DNA of 64,000 bases from DAOOKJ01 sp035385585 (GTDB lineage Bacteria > Patescibacteriota > Minisyncoccia > UBA6257). How positions within the stretch are numbered: the stretch's first letter is position 1; each line of letters starts with the position of its first letter. The notes under the pieces are model-generated. The model made no database searches and was not told the DNA's origin. It was given only the letters and a program-made list of their open reading frames with translations. Where the stretch lies: positions 5,299 to 69,298 of the forward strand of contig DAOOKJ010000001.1 in the NCBI GenBank assembly GCA_035385585.1, read 5' to 3'. The translations under genes were made by a program, and so were the position numbers. This document shows, one piece after another, positions 14,884 through 22,530 of this stretch.

Positions 14884-17307
14884 AATGAAAATTTTAAACC
14901 AAAAGACATTGCCGAAGAATTAAAAGAGGCTTATTTGGATTACGCAATGTCGGTAATTATCTCCAGGGCCTTGCCAGATGTCCGCGATGGATTAAAACCG
15001 GTTCAAAGGAGAATTCTTTACGCAATGAATGAGGATGGAATAAAATCAAATGGCAAATTTAGAAAATCAGCCACAGTTGTCGGTAGTACTTTGGGCCGCT
15101 ATCATCCTCATGGCGACATTGCTGTTTATGATGCATTAGTGAGAATGGCTCAAGATTTTTCTTTAAGATACCCCCTTATAATCGGTCAGGGCAACTTTGG
15201 TTCAGTTGATGGAGACCCACCCGCAGCAATGCGTTACAGCGAAGTAAAATTATCACCACTGGCAGAAGAAATGCTAGAAGATATTGAAAAAGAAACAGTT
15301 GAATTTATCCCAAACTACGACGGGACAAGAAATGAACCAAAATATTTGCCAGCCAAACTTCCCCAATTAATTTTAAATGGGGCGATGGGAATTGCGGTTG
15401 GAATGGCAACCAATATTCCCCCTCATAATTTGACTGAAGTTTCAGAGGCGATAAATCATTTAATTGACAACCCGGATTCCACTACCAAAGACTTAATGCA
15501 ATTTATAAAAGGCCCTGATTTTCCAACGGGCGGAATTATTTTTGGCAAAGAAAAACTGTTAGAAACTTACACCACTGGCAAAGGCAGTTTTTTATGCCGA
15601 GCGAAGGCCGAAATCGAAGAAGATAAAAACAAAAAAATTATTGTTTATGAAATCCCTTATCTCTCGAATAAAGCAAATATAATCAGTCAAATCGCTAAAT
15701 TAGTTGAAGAAAAGAAAATAGAAGGAATAAAAGATTTACGAGACGAATCAGATAAAGAAGGACTAAGAATTGTTATAGAATTAAAAAATGAAGCAAATCC
15801 TAATCGTCTTTTGAATCAGTTATATAAATACACAGAATTAGAAAAAAATTTTTATGCCAACATTCTGGCATTAACAGAAAAAGGACTGCAACCCCAGGTT
15901 TTATCTTTAAAAGATTTACTTTCGGAATATATTAATCATCGTAAAGAGATAGTCTTTAAACGAACCCAATTTTTGCTTAAAAAAACAGAGGAAAGAGCTC
16001 ATATTTTACAGGGTTTGGCAAAAGCTTTAGAATATATTGATGAGATTATTCAACTAATTAAAAAATCTGAAAGCCGGGATGATGCCTTTAAAAAATTAAT
16101 TTCTAAATATAAATTTAGCGACATTCAAGCAAATGCAATTTTAGAAATGAAACTTTCCAGTTTAGCAAAATTAGAAAGAGAAAAAATAGCTAAAGAACTA
16201 GAAGAAAAACTTACTTTGATTAGCCAATATAGATTAATCATAAAAGAACCAAAGAGGATTCAAAACATTATAAAAGAAGAAGTAAACTATTTGAAAAATA
16301 AATACGGGGACCAGCGGAAAACTGAGATTCGCGATTATTTGCCGGAAACAGTTTCTGATGAAGATTTGATAGTTGATCAGCCGACTCTTGTAACTTTATC
16401 AAGTAAGGGCTACATCAAAAGAATCAATCCAAATACTATTAGAGACCAAAAAAGAGGGGGTAAGGGAGTAATTGCCTACGAGCCAAAAACTAGCGAGGAT
16501 ATTTTAACTCATCTCCTCTTTTGTTCAACTAAAGACGACTTGCTTTTTTTTACTGATTTTGGAAGACTTTTTAAATTAAAAGCCTTTGAGATAAGCGAAG
16601 CCCCAAGAACTTCAAGCGGAAAAACAATCCAAAACTATCTAAGTTTAAACAATAATGAAAAAGTAATTAGTCTTTTAAATATCCCCTCTTTAGAGAAAAA
16701 CAAAAATCTCAAATATCTTATTATCGCCACTAAAAATGGCTTAATAAAAAAGACTCCTTTGACCGAATATCAAAATATCAGAAAAAATGGTATTCTGACT
16801 ATTAAATTATCAAAAGGCGACAGTTTAATTGGCGCCCAATTTTCCACCGGTAACGATGATTTAATTCTTATAACCAAAAAAGGCCTTTCCATCCGCTTTA
16901 AAGAGAGTGAAATCAGAGCAATGAAAAGAGGAACAAGCGGAGTAATTGGAATGAAACTTCAAAAAGACGATGAAGTAATTGCTTTGATCCGCTCGGATAG
17001 AGATTTAAAATCCCAAATTTTAACTGTTAGCGAGAAAGGGTTTGGCAAAAAGACTCCTTTAAAAGATTATCGGCTCCAGAAAAGAGGTGGTAGAGGAATT
17101 AAAACTTATAAAATTACTCAAAAAACAGGACAATTGATAAAAGGTTCTTTAATTAAAGAAGAAGAATTTTTAATTATAGTTTCAGCATTAGGACAAACGG
17201 TAAAAATCAATCTCAACAGTATTCCCACTTTAAACCGCGCCACCCAAGGAGTAAAAATTATGAAACTAACTGAAAACGATAAACTAACTAGCATTACTTT
17301 ATTTTAA
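14866..17307 (+). CDS. gyrA: DNA gyrase subunit A
   Basis: The 813-residue protein has the breakage-reunion domain with the catalytic Tyr in AAMRYSEVKL (about residue 123) and a six-bladed C-terminal DNA-wrapping domain. The GyrA box QKRGGKG at about residue 528 supports gyrase rather than topoisomerase IV. With GyrB (26883-28985) it introduces negative supercoils. In the region equivalent to the quinolone-resistance determinant it reads HPHGDIAVYD: Ile takes the place of E. coli Ser83 and Asp87 is kept. The full start lies in the right copy of the contig overlap. Confidence 0.96.
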   Translation: MKKTISNENFKPKDIAEELKEAYLDYAMSVIISRALPDVRDGLKPVQRRILYAMNEDGIKSNGKFRKSATVVGSTLGRYHPHGDIAVYDALVRMAQDFSLRYPLIIGQGNFGSVDGDPPAAMRYSEVKLSPLAEEMLEDIEKETVEFIPNYDGTRNEPKYLPAKLPQLILNGAMGIAVGMATNIPPHNLTEVSEAINHLIDNPDSTTKDLMQFIKGPDFPTGGIIFGKEKLLETYTTGKGSFLCRAKAEIEEDKNKKIIVYEIPYLSNKANIISQIAKLVEEKKIEGIKDLRDESDKEGLRIVIELKNEANPNRLLNQLYKYTELEKNFYANILALTEKGLQPQVLSLKDLLSEYINHRKEIVFKRTQFLLKKTEERAHILQGLAKALEYIDEIIQLIKKSESRDDAFKKLISKYKFSDIQANAILEMKLSSLAKLEREKIAKELEEKLTLISQYRLIIKEPKRIQNIIKEEVNYLKNKYGDQRKTEIRDYLPETVSDEDLIVDQPTLVTLSSKGYIKRINPNTIRDQKRGGKGVIAYEPKTSEDILTHLLFCSTKDDLLFFTDFGRLFKLKAFEISEAPRTSSGKTIQNYLSLNNNEKVISLLNIPSLEKNKNLKYLIIATKNGLIKKTPLTEYQNIRKNGILTIKLSKGDSLIGAQFSTGNDDLILITKKGLSIRFKESEIRAMKRGTSGVIGMKLQKDDEVIALIRSDRDLKSQILTVSEKGFGKKTPLKDYRLQKRGGRGIKTYKITQKTGQLIKGSLIKEEEFLIIVSALGQTVKINLNSIPTLNRATQGVKIMKLTENDKLTSITLF

Positions 17308-17582
17308 AATTTTAAAAAATGGTATAATAACATGTAAGAAATAGTGGTGTTGTTTACACAATTTAATTAAGTTTTTAGAGTAAGAAAAATAAAAACCACC
17401 TTTAAATTTCTAAATCCTACATAAATTCAAAAATTAAATCTCAAAATGCAAAATGAAAATGTAAAATCCAAAATAAATTAAATAATTTTGAATTTTAAAT
17501 TGTAATTTTGAGTATCTTGCTCGCCTAAGTCTTTGCTTTACAAAAATTGGGGCGGGTAAAATTGCAAGTTAAATTCCTTATT
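17308..17582. other. A+T-rich intergenic region with a degenerate inverted repeat
   Basis: There is a TATAAT at about 17322-17327. From about 17442 (CTCAAAAT) to 17508 (ATTTTGAG) runs an imperfect inverted repeat made of AAAAT-like words. No reading frame is credible. The methyltransferase ATG is at 17583, and an upstream TTG at 17547 is less likely. Confidence 0.4.
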
Positions 17583-18116
17583 ATGGCTTTTCTAAATCCG
17601 GAGGAAATTGTAAAACTGTTGCCTTTAAAAGAAGAAATGACCGTGGCTGATTTTGGCTGCGGAACTGGTTATTTTTCTTTGGCCATTGCTAAAGCAATAA
17701 AACCTCGCGGTCGGGTTATTGCCTTAGATATTTGGAAACCCTCATTAGAAGCTCTGGAATTTCGAGCAAAATTAGAGGGTCTTTTTAATATTATTGAACC
17801 AAAGTGGGCTAATCTTGAAGAAGAAAAAGGAAGCGGCTTGCCAAATAATTCGGTAGATTTAGTTTTAATCTCAAATATTTTGTTTGAAATCGAAAAAAAA
17901 GATATAATAATAGAAGAAGCAAAAAGAATATTAAAACCAGAGGGATATTTGGTTTTAATTGAATGGTATCCAGAAAAATTGCCAAATCGAGAAGTTCTCT
18001 TTCCAATAAATAAGGAAGAAGCGCTGCTATTGGTTGAACAAAACGGTTTTAAGCTCGAAAGAGAACTATCTTTAGGCGTAACCCATTATGGTTTCCTCTT
18101 AAAATTACCAGAATAA
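17583..18116 (+). CDS. Class I SAM-dependent methyltransferase (UbiE/Methyltransf-11-like)
   Basis: The 177-residue protein has motif I DFGCGTGYFSLA near residue 26, an acidic residue ending the second strand (VIALDIWKPSLEAL) and later strands NSVDLVLISNIL and EGYLVLIEWYPE in the expected order. The substrate cannot be told: small single-domain enzymes of this type act on many compounds. The start at ATG 17583 gives the glycine loop its usual distance from the N-terminus. The next gene begins 8 nt downstream. Confidence 0.88.
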   Translation: MAFLNPEEIVKLLPLKEEMTVADFGCGTGYFSLAIAKAIKPRGRVIALDIWKPSLEALEFRAKLEGLFNIIEPKWANLEEEKGSGLPNNSVDLVLISNILFEIEKKDIIIEEAKRILKPEGYLVLIEWYPEKLPNREVLFPINKEEALLLVEQNGFKLERELSLGVTHYGFLLKLPE

Positions 18117-18124
18117 TAAAAAAC

Positions 18125-19447
18125 ATGCCATTAACTCAGCACCAAAAAAAGATTACTTTTTTCAGTCTTTTGGTGATACTTATTATCGTAGGCATTGCTA
18201 TTTTTGGAAAGAGAGGGCAACCTCAGCCGGCAGTTTTAGAAATATGGGGTTTTTTAGACCAACCGGAGATTTTTGCTCCTCTCATTAGTGACTTCCATCG
18301 TCTATACCCTCACATTTCTATCAACTATCGTTTAAAAGACTACCAGAGTTATCAAAACGACCTCCTTCAGGCTTTTGCCGATGACAAAGCCCCTGATATT
18401 TTTGTTGTTTTTGGTAATTGGCTACCAACCTATCTAAATAAAATTTCTCCCCTTGACCTTAGTAAAGACAAAACTCTGAATTTAAAGTATATTTTAGAAA
18501 ATTATCCGGAAATTGTTTCAAAAGAAACGATAATCAACAATCAATATCTTTTAGGAGTTCCACTTTCAATTGATACTCTCGCCCTTTTTTATAACCGTGA
18601 CATTTTCAATTATTTCAATATTGCATTGCCGCCAAAAACCTGGGAAGATTTAATTTCTCTCATTCCTATTCTCAGGACAACCGACCAAAATAATAATTTA
18701 GTTCGGTCCGCAATCGCTCTAGGAACTCATAATAATGTTAGATGGAATACCGATATTTTAAGCGCTTTAATGATGCAATTTGGCAGCGAGATTGTAGATT
18801 CAGAAAATAAAAAAGCGATCTTTGATTATAAACCGCAGACCGGTAATACTTTTAAAACATTCGGAGAAGAGGCTTTGGAATTTTATCTTCAATTTGCTGA
18901 TCCAAAAAATAAAAATTATACTTGGAATAATAATTTTCCTGATTCTCTTCTTTCCTTTAGCAGGGGGAGAGTAGCGATGACAATTGGTTATGCTCAAACC
19001 TTAGATTTCTTAAAAGAACAAAATCCCCAATTAAACTTCGGAGTTTCCAATCTACCAAATTTTTCGAATTCTCCTTATAAAATCAATTATGGGACTACTA
19101 TTAATTTAGTAGTCAGTAATCGCTCAAAAAATTCTCAAGCAAGTTGGCTTTTCTTGAAATATTTGACCCAAAAAGAAGCTGCTGAAAAGTACTTCAACTT
19201 AACTAAAAGACCACCTAGTTTGAGAGTTTTGATTTCTCAATATTCAAATGACCCGACAGTTGGTATTTTTATTTCCCAATCTCTTACCGCTAAATCCTTT
19301 TATCAATTTAATTTCTTAAAAATAAAAGAGATTTTTGAGGAAATGATTTATGCGGCAAGTATAAAAAAAATGAAACCATCAGAAGCAGTTAATAATGCTG
19401 TTTTAAAATTTAACTTTGAATGGGGACAAATAAGTAAAAACTTTTAA
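18125..19447 (+). CDS. Extracellular solute-binding protein, family 1-like, membrane-anchored
   Basis: The 440-residue protein starts with a hydrophobic anchor (FFSLLVILIIVGIAIFG) and continues with the fold of carbohydrate-type binding proteins: LEIWGFLDQPEIFAPLISDF, ADDKAPDIFVVFGNW, GVPLSIDTLALFYNRDIF and GRVAMTIGYA. There is no lipobox Cys, so it is probably tethered by its uncleaved helix. No permease or ATPase gene is nearby; it is instead followed at 2 nt by pilin-like genes. A role in nutrient uptake is thus uncertain. Confidence 0.85.
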   Translation: MPLTQHQKKITFFSLLVILIIVGIAIFGKRGQPQPAVLEIWGFLDQPEIFAPLISDFHRLYPHISINYRLKDYQSYQNDLLQAFADDKAPDIFVVFGNWLPTYLNKISPLDLSKDKTLNLKYILENYPEIVSKETIINNQYLLGVPLSIDTLALFYNRDIFNYFNIALPPKTWEDLISLIPILRTTDQNNNLVRSAIALGTHNNVRWNTDILSALMMQFGSEIVDSENKKAIFDYKPQTGNTFKTFGEEALEFYLQFADPKNKNYTWNNNFPDSLLSFSRGRVAMTIGYAQTLDFLKEQNPQLNFGVSNLPNFSNSPYKINYGTTINLVVSNRSKNSQASWLFLKYLTQKEAAEKYFNLTKRPPSLRVLISQYSNDPTVGIFISQSLTAKSFYQFNFLKIKEIFEEMIYAASIKKMKPSEAVNNAVLKFNFEWGQISKNF

Positions 19448-19449
19448 AA

Positions 19450-19863
19450 ATGAATCATCATTACAAAAAAATAAATCTCGAATTAATATTTATTATTCTG
19501 TTGGTTACTTTTTCCCTGGGAAATATTATTCAGGCAAAAGGGTTAGTCCCTTGCGGCGGCCCGGAAGAAGAAGAATGCACTGCCTGTCATCTTTTGGTTT
19601 TAGTCCAGAATGTTGTTGATTTTGTTATAAAAGGCGCTATTTTTATCTGTATTGTTCTAATTATTTACGGAGGATTTCGCTGGTTATTTTCTTTTGGCAA
19701 ACAAGAAAATATTGTTGCTGGCCAAAAGGCTATTTTAAATGCTATTATAGGACTAGTAATCGTCTTAGTTGCTTGGTTAATTGTTAATACTATTTTCTGG
19801 TTAATAGCCTATGTAGGCGGAGAAAACTATACTGGCAGTTGGTGGCATTTAGAATGTCAATAA
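19450..19863 (+). CDS. VirB2/TrbC pilin-like two-helix membrane protein
   Basis: The 137-residue protein has a signal-peptide-like N-terminus (IFIILLVTFSLGNIIQAKG), a short Cys-rich stretch (PCGGPEEEECTACH) and two hydrophobic helices (about 62-80 and 95-118) joined by a loop FSFGKQENIVAGQKA. This layout fits VirB2/TrbC-type pilins. Its VirB4-like motor and VirB6-like partner may be those at 41698-48257. It begins 2 nt after the solute-binding protein. Assignment is by topology, so the exact role is inferred. Confidence 0.75.
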   Translation: MNHHYKKINLELIFIILLVTFSLGNIIQAKGLVPCGGPEEEECTACHLLVLVQNVVDFVIKGAIFICIVLIIYGGFRWLFSFGKQENIVAGQKAILNAIIGLVIVLVAWLIVNTIFWLIAYVGGENYTGSWWHLECQ

Positions 19864-19885
19864 GTCATAAACCTAAAATAAAAAT

Positions 19886-20752
19886 ATGAAATTAACAGCT
19901 TCTAAAATCAAAATTGTATTATTTTCTATCCTATTAATGGGGCTAATAATAAGTTTTTCTGGTAAAAAAACATGGGCAAAGGATTGTTCTGATGAAGGGG
20001 TTGGCTATGCCTGCAGAGACCCTCGTTCCTGCGAACCAGGCACAGAAACCTCTTTCCTTTGTTCTCCTGCTGAATATGTTTGTTGCAAGAAAATTAAAGA
20101 TTGCTCTGAATACGGAACTGAATATGGCTGTTATTTCTATGATGATTGTAATACTTCCACCATCGTTAACGCGCTTTGCGGAGGTAGTTTAGGTGGTTCA
20201 AAAGTTTGTTGTAAAAAATCAAGCACAGCCGCAAGTGGTGGCTTGACTTTCGAAAATCCATTGGGACAAACTTCTGATATTTGGGAGTTAATAATAAAAA
20301 TCATTGATTTTATTTTTAATGTTGCTGTTTTTGTAACTGCTATTATTATTGTCTATGCTGGTTTTCTTTTTATTACTTCTAGCGGCGAACCAGAAAAACT
20401 CAAAACCGCGCAAAAAGTTCTTATTTGGGCATTAATAGGTTTTGGTTTGATTTTACTCGCCAAAGCCATCCCTCCTTTTATTTATGAATTTCTTACAGGA
20501 AAGCAAATGGAAACCACTAATACAAATACAACTGCTATAAACTGCAGCCGATGCAGCAATATCTATCCCTGCCGTTGGGCTAAATGGACAGTTCCGCCTT
20601 ATACTTGCCATAGTAATGATCCTCAAAAATGCTGCGGAGAGGATCCAGTAAAATTAAAAATACCAGTGCAATATAATATAAATGATACCTGTACAGAACT
20701 ATGTTTAAAAAAGGGACAAATTTGTGAAGCGGGTGAATGTGTCTCCCCTTAA
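19886..20752 (+). CDS. Secreted Cys-rich protein with central VirB2-like two-helix domain
   Basis: The 288-residue protein has a signal-type helix (IVLFSILLMGLIISFSG), then two related Cys-rich modules (about 32-70 and 71-110) each ending in a CCKK motif. A central VirB2-like pair of helices follows (about 135-200; loop SSGEPEKLKTAQKV). A third Cys-rich tail has CSRCSNIYPC, KCCGED and CTELCLKKGQICEAGEC. At least twenty Cys suggest disulfide-stabilised domains outside the membrane. It resembles a pilin-like protein decorated with adhesion modules; the function is inferred only. Confidence 0.7.
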   Translation: MKLTASKIKIVLFSILLMGLIISFSGKKTWAKDCSDEGVGYACRDPRSCEPGTETSFLCSPAEYVCCKKIKDCSEYGTEYGCYFYDDCNTSTIVNALCGGSLGGSKVCCKKSSTAASGGLTFENPLGQTSDIWELIIKIIDFIFNVAVFVTAIIIVYAGFLFITSSGEPEKLKTAQKVLIWALIGFGLILLAKAIPPFIYEFLTGKQMETTNTNTTAINCSRCSNIYPCRWAKWTVPPYTCHSNDPQKCCGEDPVKLKIPVQYNINDTCTELCLKKGQICEAGECVSP

Positions 20753-20855
20753 TCAGAAACAATAAAATAAGTCTTATACTCAAAAGATTTGACTTCGCAA
20801 GCAAACTTTATTAAAATAATAATAGAAGGTCGAAAAATAAAAATTAATAATTAAG

Positions 20856-21200
20856 ATGAAAAAAATTATTCCTTTGGCTTTAATTCTGGTCCTGCCCCTG
20901 TGTGCCTTTGCCGATAGCAACGAATTACCTCTCGGACCAATACCTAGTACAAGCTTCAATGTCTGGGAATTGCTGATAAAAGCCTTAAACTGGTTTTTTA
21001 ATATAGTGATTATTGTTGCCGCAATCTTTCTTGTTTATGCTGGTTTTACCTTCATTACTGCAGGGGGTGATCCGGAAAAAACAAAAAAGTCTTTAAATAT
21101 CGTTATCTACTCTCTAATTGGGGTAGCAATTGCTATTTTGGCAAAAGCCCTTATTAATTTTGTTAGTCAAATGCTCCTCAATAAACCTCTATTCCAATAG
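20856..21200 (+). CDS. VirB2/TrbC pilin-like protein
   Basis: The 114-residue protein has a clear signal peptide (IIPLALILVLPLCAFA-D) and two helices (about 36-62 and 78-105) with the loop TAGGDPEKTKKSLN. That loop is closely similar to SSGEPEKLKTAQKV of the preceding gene and SGGDTKKQKSAQE of the protein at 40448-41689, so the three share one domain family. It ends with a strong terminator, which closes the solute-binding/pilin unit. Confidence 0.8.
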   Translation: MKKIIPLALILVLPLCAFADSNELPLGPIPSTSFNVWELLIKALNWFFNIVIIVAAIFLVYAGFTFITAGGDPEKTKKSLNIVIYSLIGVAIAILAKALINFVSQMLLNKPLFQ

Positions 21201-21240
21201 TTATAGTTAACACATAGTTAAACACAAGGGGTCAAAATTT

Positions 21241-21268
21241 ACCCCCTCCTTTTAAAGGAGGGGGTTTT
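21241..21268. terminator. Strong intrinsic terminator
   Basis: ACCCCCTCC pairs with GGAGGGGGT around a T/A loop and is followed by TTTT on the plus strand. It closes the pilin gene unit and can also end the leftward tRNA-Leu transcript. Confidence 0.88.
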
Positions 21269-21285
21269 CATTAAGGATTATTTGG

Positions 21286-21367
21286 TGCCCTCGAGAGGAG
21301 TCGAACCTCTAACCCAAAAGGGATAGCGCTCTAAACGCTACGCGTATACCAATTCCGCCACGAGGGC
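21286..21367 (-). tRNA. tRNA-Leu (anticodon UAG)
   Basis: Class II cloverleaf: acceptor GCCCTCG/CGAGGGC, anticodon loop TTTAGAG, long variable arm, T-loop TTCGACT, discriminator A. CCA is not encoded. Confidence 0.95.
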
Positions 21368-21371
21368 CTAA

Positions 21372-21394
21372 AACTCCCTCTAAAAGAGGGAGTT
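21372..21394 (-). terminator. Intrinsic terminator of hsp20
   Basis: AACTCCCTC/GAGGGAGTT with a 5-nt loop; on the minus strand the stem is followed by a TTTT run. It lies 3 nt past the hsp20 stop codon. Confidence 0.8.
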
Positions 21395-21397
21395 GAG

Positions 21398-21784
21398 TTA
21401 TTCTTCGGAAATTCTTACAATTTTTTCCTTAGTTTTTTCTAATTTTGGCAACCTGACAGTTAAAAACCCATTCTTTAAGGTAGCCTTCACCTCATCAGCG
21501 TTTATTTCTTTTGGAAGAATCAAAACTCGAGAAAAAGGTCCCCAAAAACATTCTTTATAATAAACTTTCTCGATTTTTTCATCATCCTTTTTAACTCTTA
21601 CCCCTTTAATTGTAATCATATCATTGGTAATTGAAATATCCAAATCGTTTATTTTTACCCCTCCAATTATCGCCTGTAAAACCAACTCCGTCGGGGTCTC
21701 ATATAAATCAACTGCCAATTCCCCTTCTTCTTCGGTTGCCGGCCATTTTAAATTATTATTTACTTCAATTTTTTCTTCAGCCAT
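21398..21784 (-). CDS. Small heat shock protein, Hsp20/alpha-crystallin family
   Basis: At 128 residues it is a compact ATP-independent holdase. The alpha-crystallin domain spans about 22-115 (ELVLQAIIGGVKINDLDISI to NGFLTVRLPKLEK) and contains the usual Gly-Phe-Leu-Thr-Val-Arg-Leu-Pro ending. The N-terminal arm is short. The C-terminal anchoring I-x-I motif is not obvious, though IVRI is present near the end. It is a single-gene unit with a terminator. No heat-shock operator such as CIRCE is seen upstream. Confidence 0.93.
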   Translation of the reverse strand: MAEEKIEVNNNLKWPATEEEGELAVDLYETPTELVLQAIIGGVKINDLDISITNDMITIKGVRVKKDDEKIEKVYYKECFWGPFSRVLILPKEINADEVKATLKNGFLTVRLPKLEKTKEKIVRISEE

Positions 21785-21813
21785 ATACTTAATTTAGTTA
21801 TAATTTTAAATTT

Positions 21814-22530
21814 TTATATGTATCGAATTGGCTTTTCTATTTGTTTTAAAATATCAAAAGCCCAAAGGAGAAATACTGCGGCTAAAAACAAAACTAAACT
21901 TAAAAAGAGAACTAATTCGCCACCAAATAATATAATAGCAAGATTAAAGAACCAATGCAAGAGAATACTCAAAAATATTCCCAAATAAAGATAATTTTTT
22001 TTTCCTTTCAAAAGTCTTAAAGCCCAAAAATAACCGATAATTCCTGAACTTAAAGTATGAAGTAAATTAGCACCAATAAATCTTAAACTTAAAACACTCA
22101 TCGCATTTAGAAGATAACCACCATTTTTTATCCCCTCGTAAACCACTAAAATGTTTTCCACCACTCCAAAGCCTAATGACAGAATAATCAAATAAATCAT
22201 CGCATCAATTGCTTCGTCAAAAAATTTGTTTTTTCTTAAAATAAGCGCAGTACTAAAAAATTTAGCTAGTTCTTCAATAACAGCAATTCCCAGATAAACA
22301 ATGATAGTCATAAAAAGTGAAGCAGCCGCTTCTTCGTAGCTAATTATTTTAAGATAAAAATTTTCCAAAAAATAAACTAAAGGGGTGATGAGCATTCCTA
22401 AAAGAAAAAGAATTAAAATCCATCGTTTGGGCTCTGGTTTTTTTATATCCTGCCAAAGGAAAAAAATTAGCCATAGACCAACAGGTAAAGCACCGAAAAT
22501 ACTAGAAATGATTAAAGTTAAAGAGGCCAT
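21814..22530 (-). CDS. PrsW-family intramembrane metalloprotease
   Basis: This is a 238-residue membrane protein with about eight hydrophobic segments. PrsW/CAAX-type motifs are visible: the Glu-Glu pair in AVIEELAKF, the Glu in FGVVENIL, His in LLHTLSSGIIGY and His in LLHWFFN. These would hold the catalytic zinc within the membrane. In other bacteria PrsW cleaves anti-sigma factors; no such partner is visible here. Its start overlaps the valS end by 13 nt, so it is translationally coupled to valS. Confidence 0.88.
   Translation of the reverse strand: MASLTLIISSIFGALPVGLWLIFFLWQDIKKPEPKRWILILFLLGMLITPLVYFLENFYLKIISYEEAAASLFMTIIVYLGIAVIEELAKFFSTALILRKNKFFDEAIDAMIYLIILSLGFGVVENILVVYEGIKNGGYLLNAMSVLSLRFIGANLLHTLSSGIIGYFWALRLLKGKKNYLYLGIFLSILLHWFFNLAIILFGGELVLFLSLVLFLAAVFLLWAFDILKQIEKPIRYI

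Noticed and set aside
14866..17307. Topoisomerase IV subunit A (ParC)
   Set aside because: A GyrA box (QKRGGKG) and a six-bladed C-terminal domain favour gyrase.
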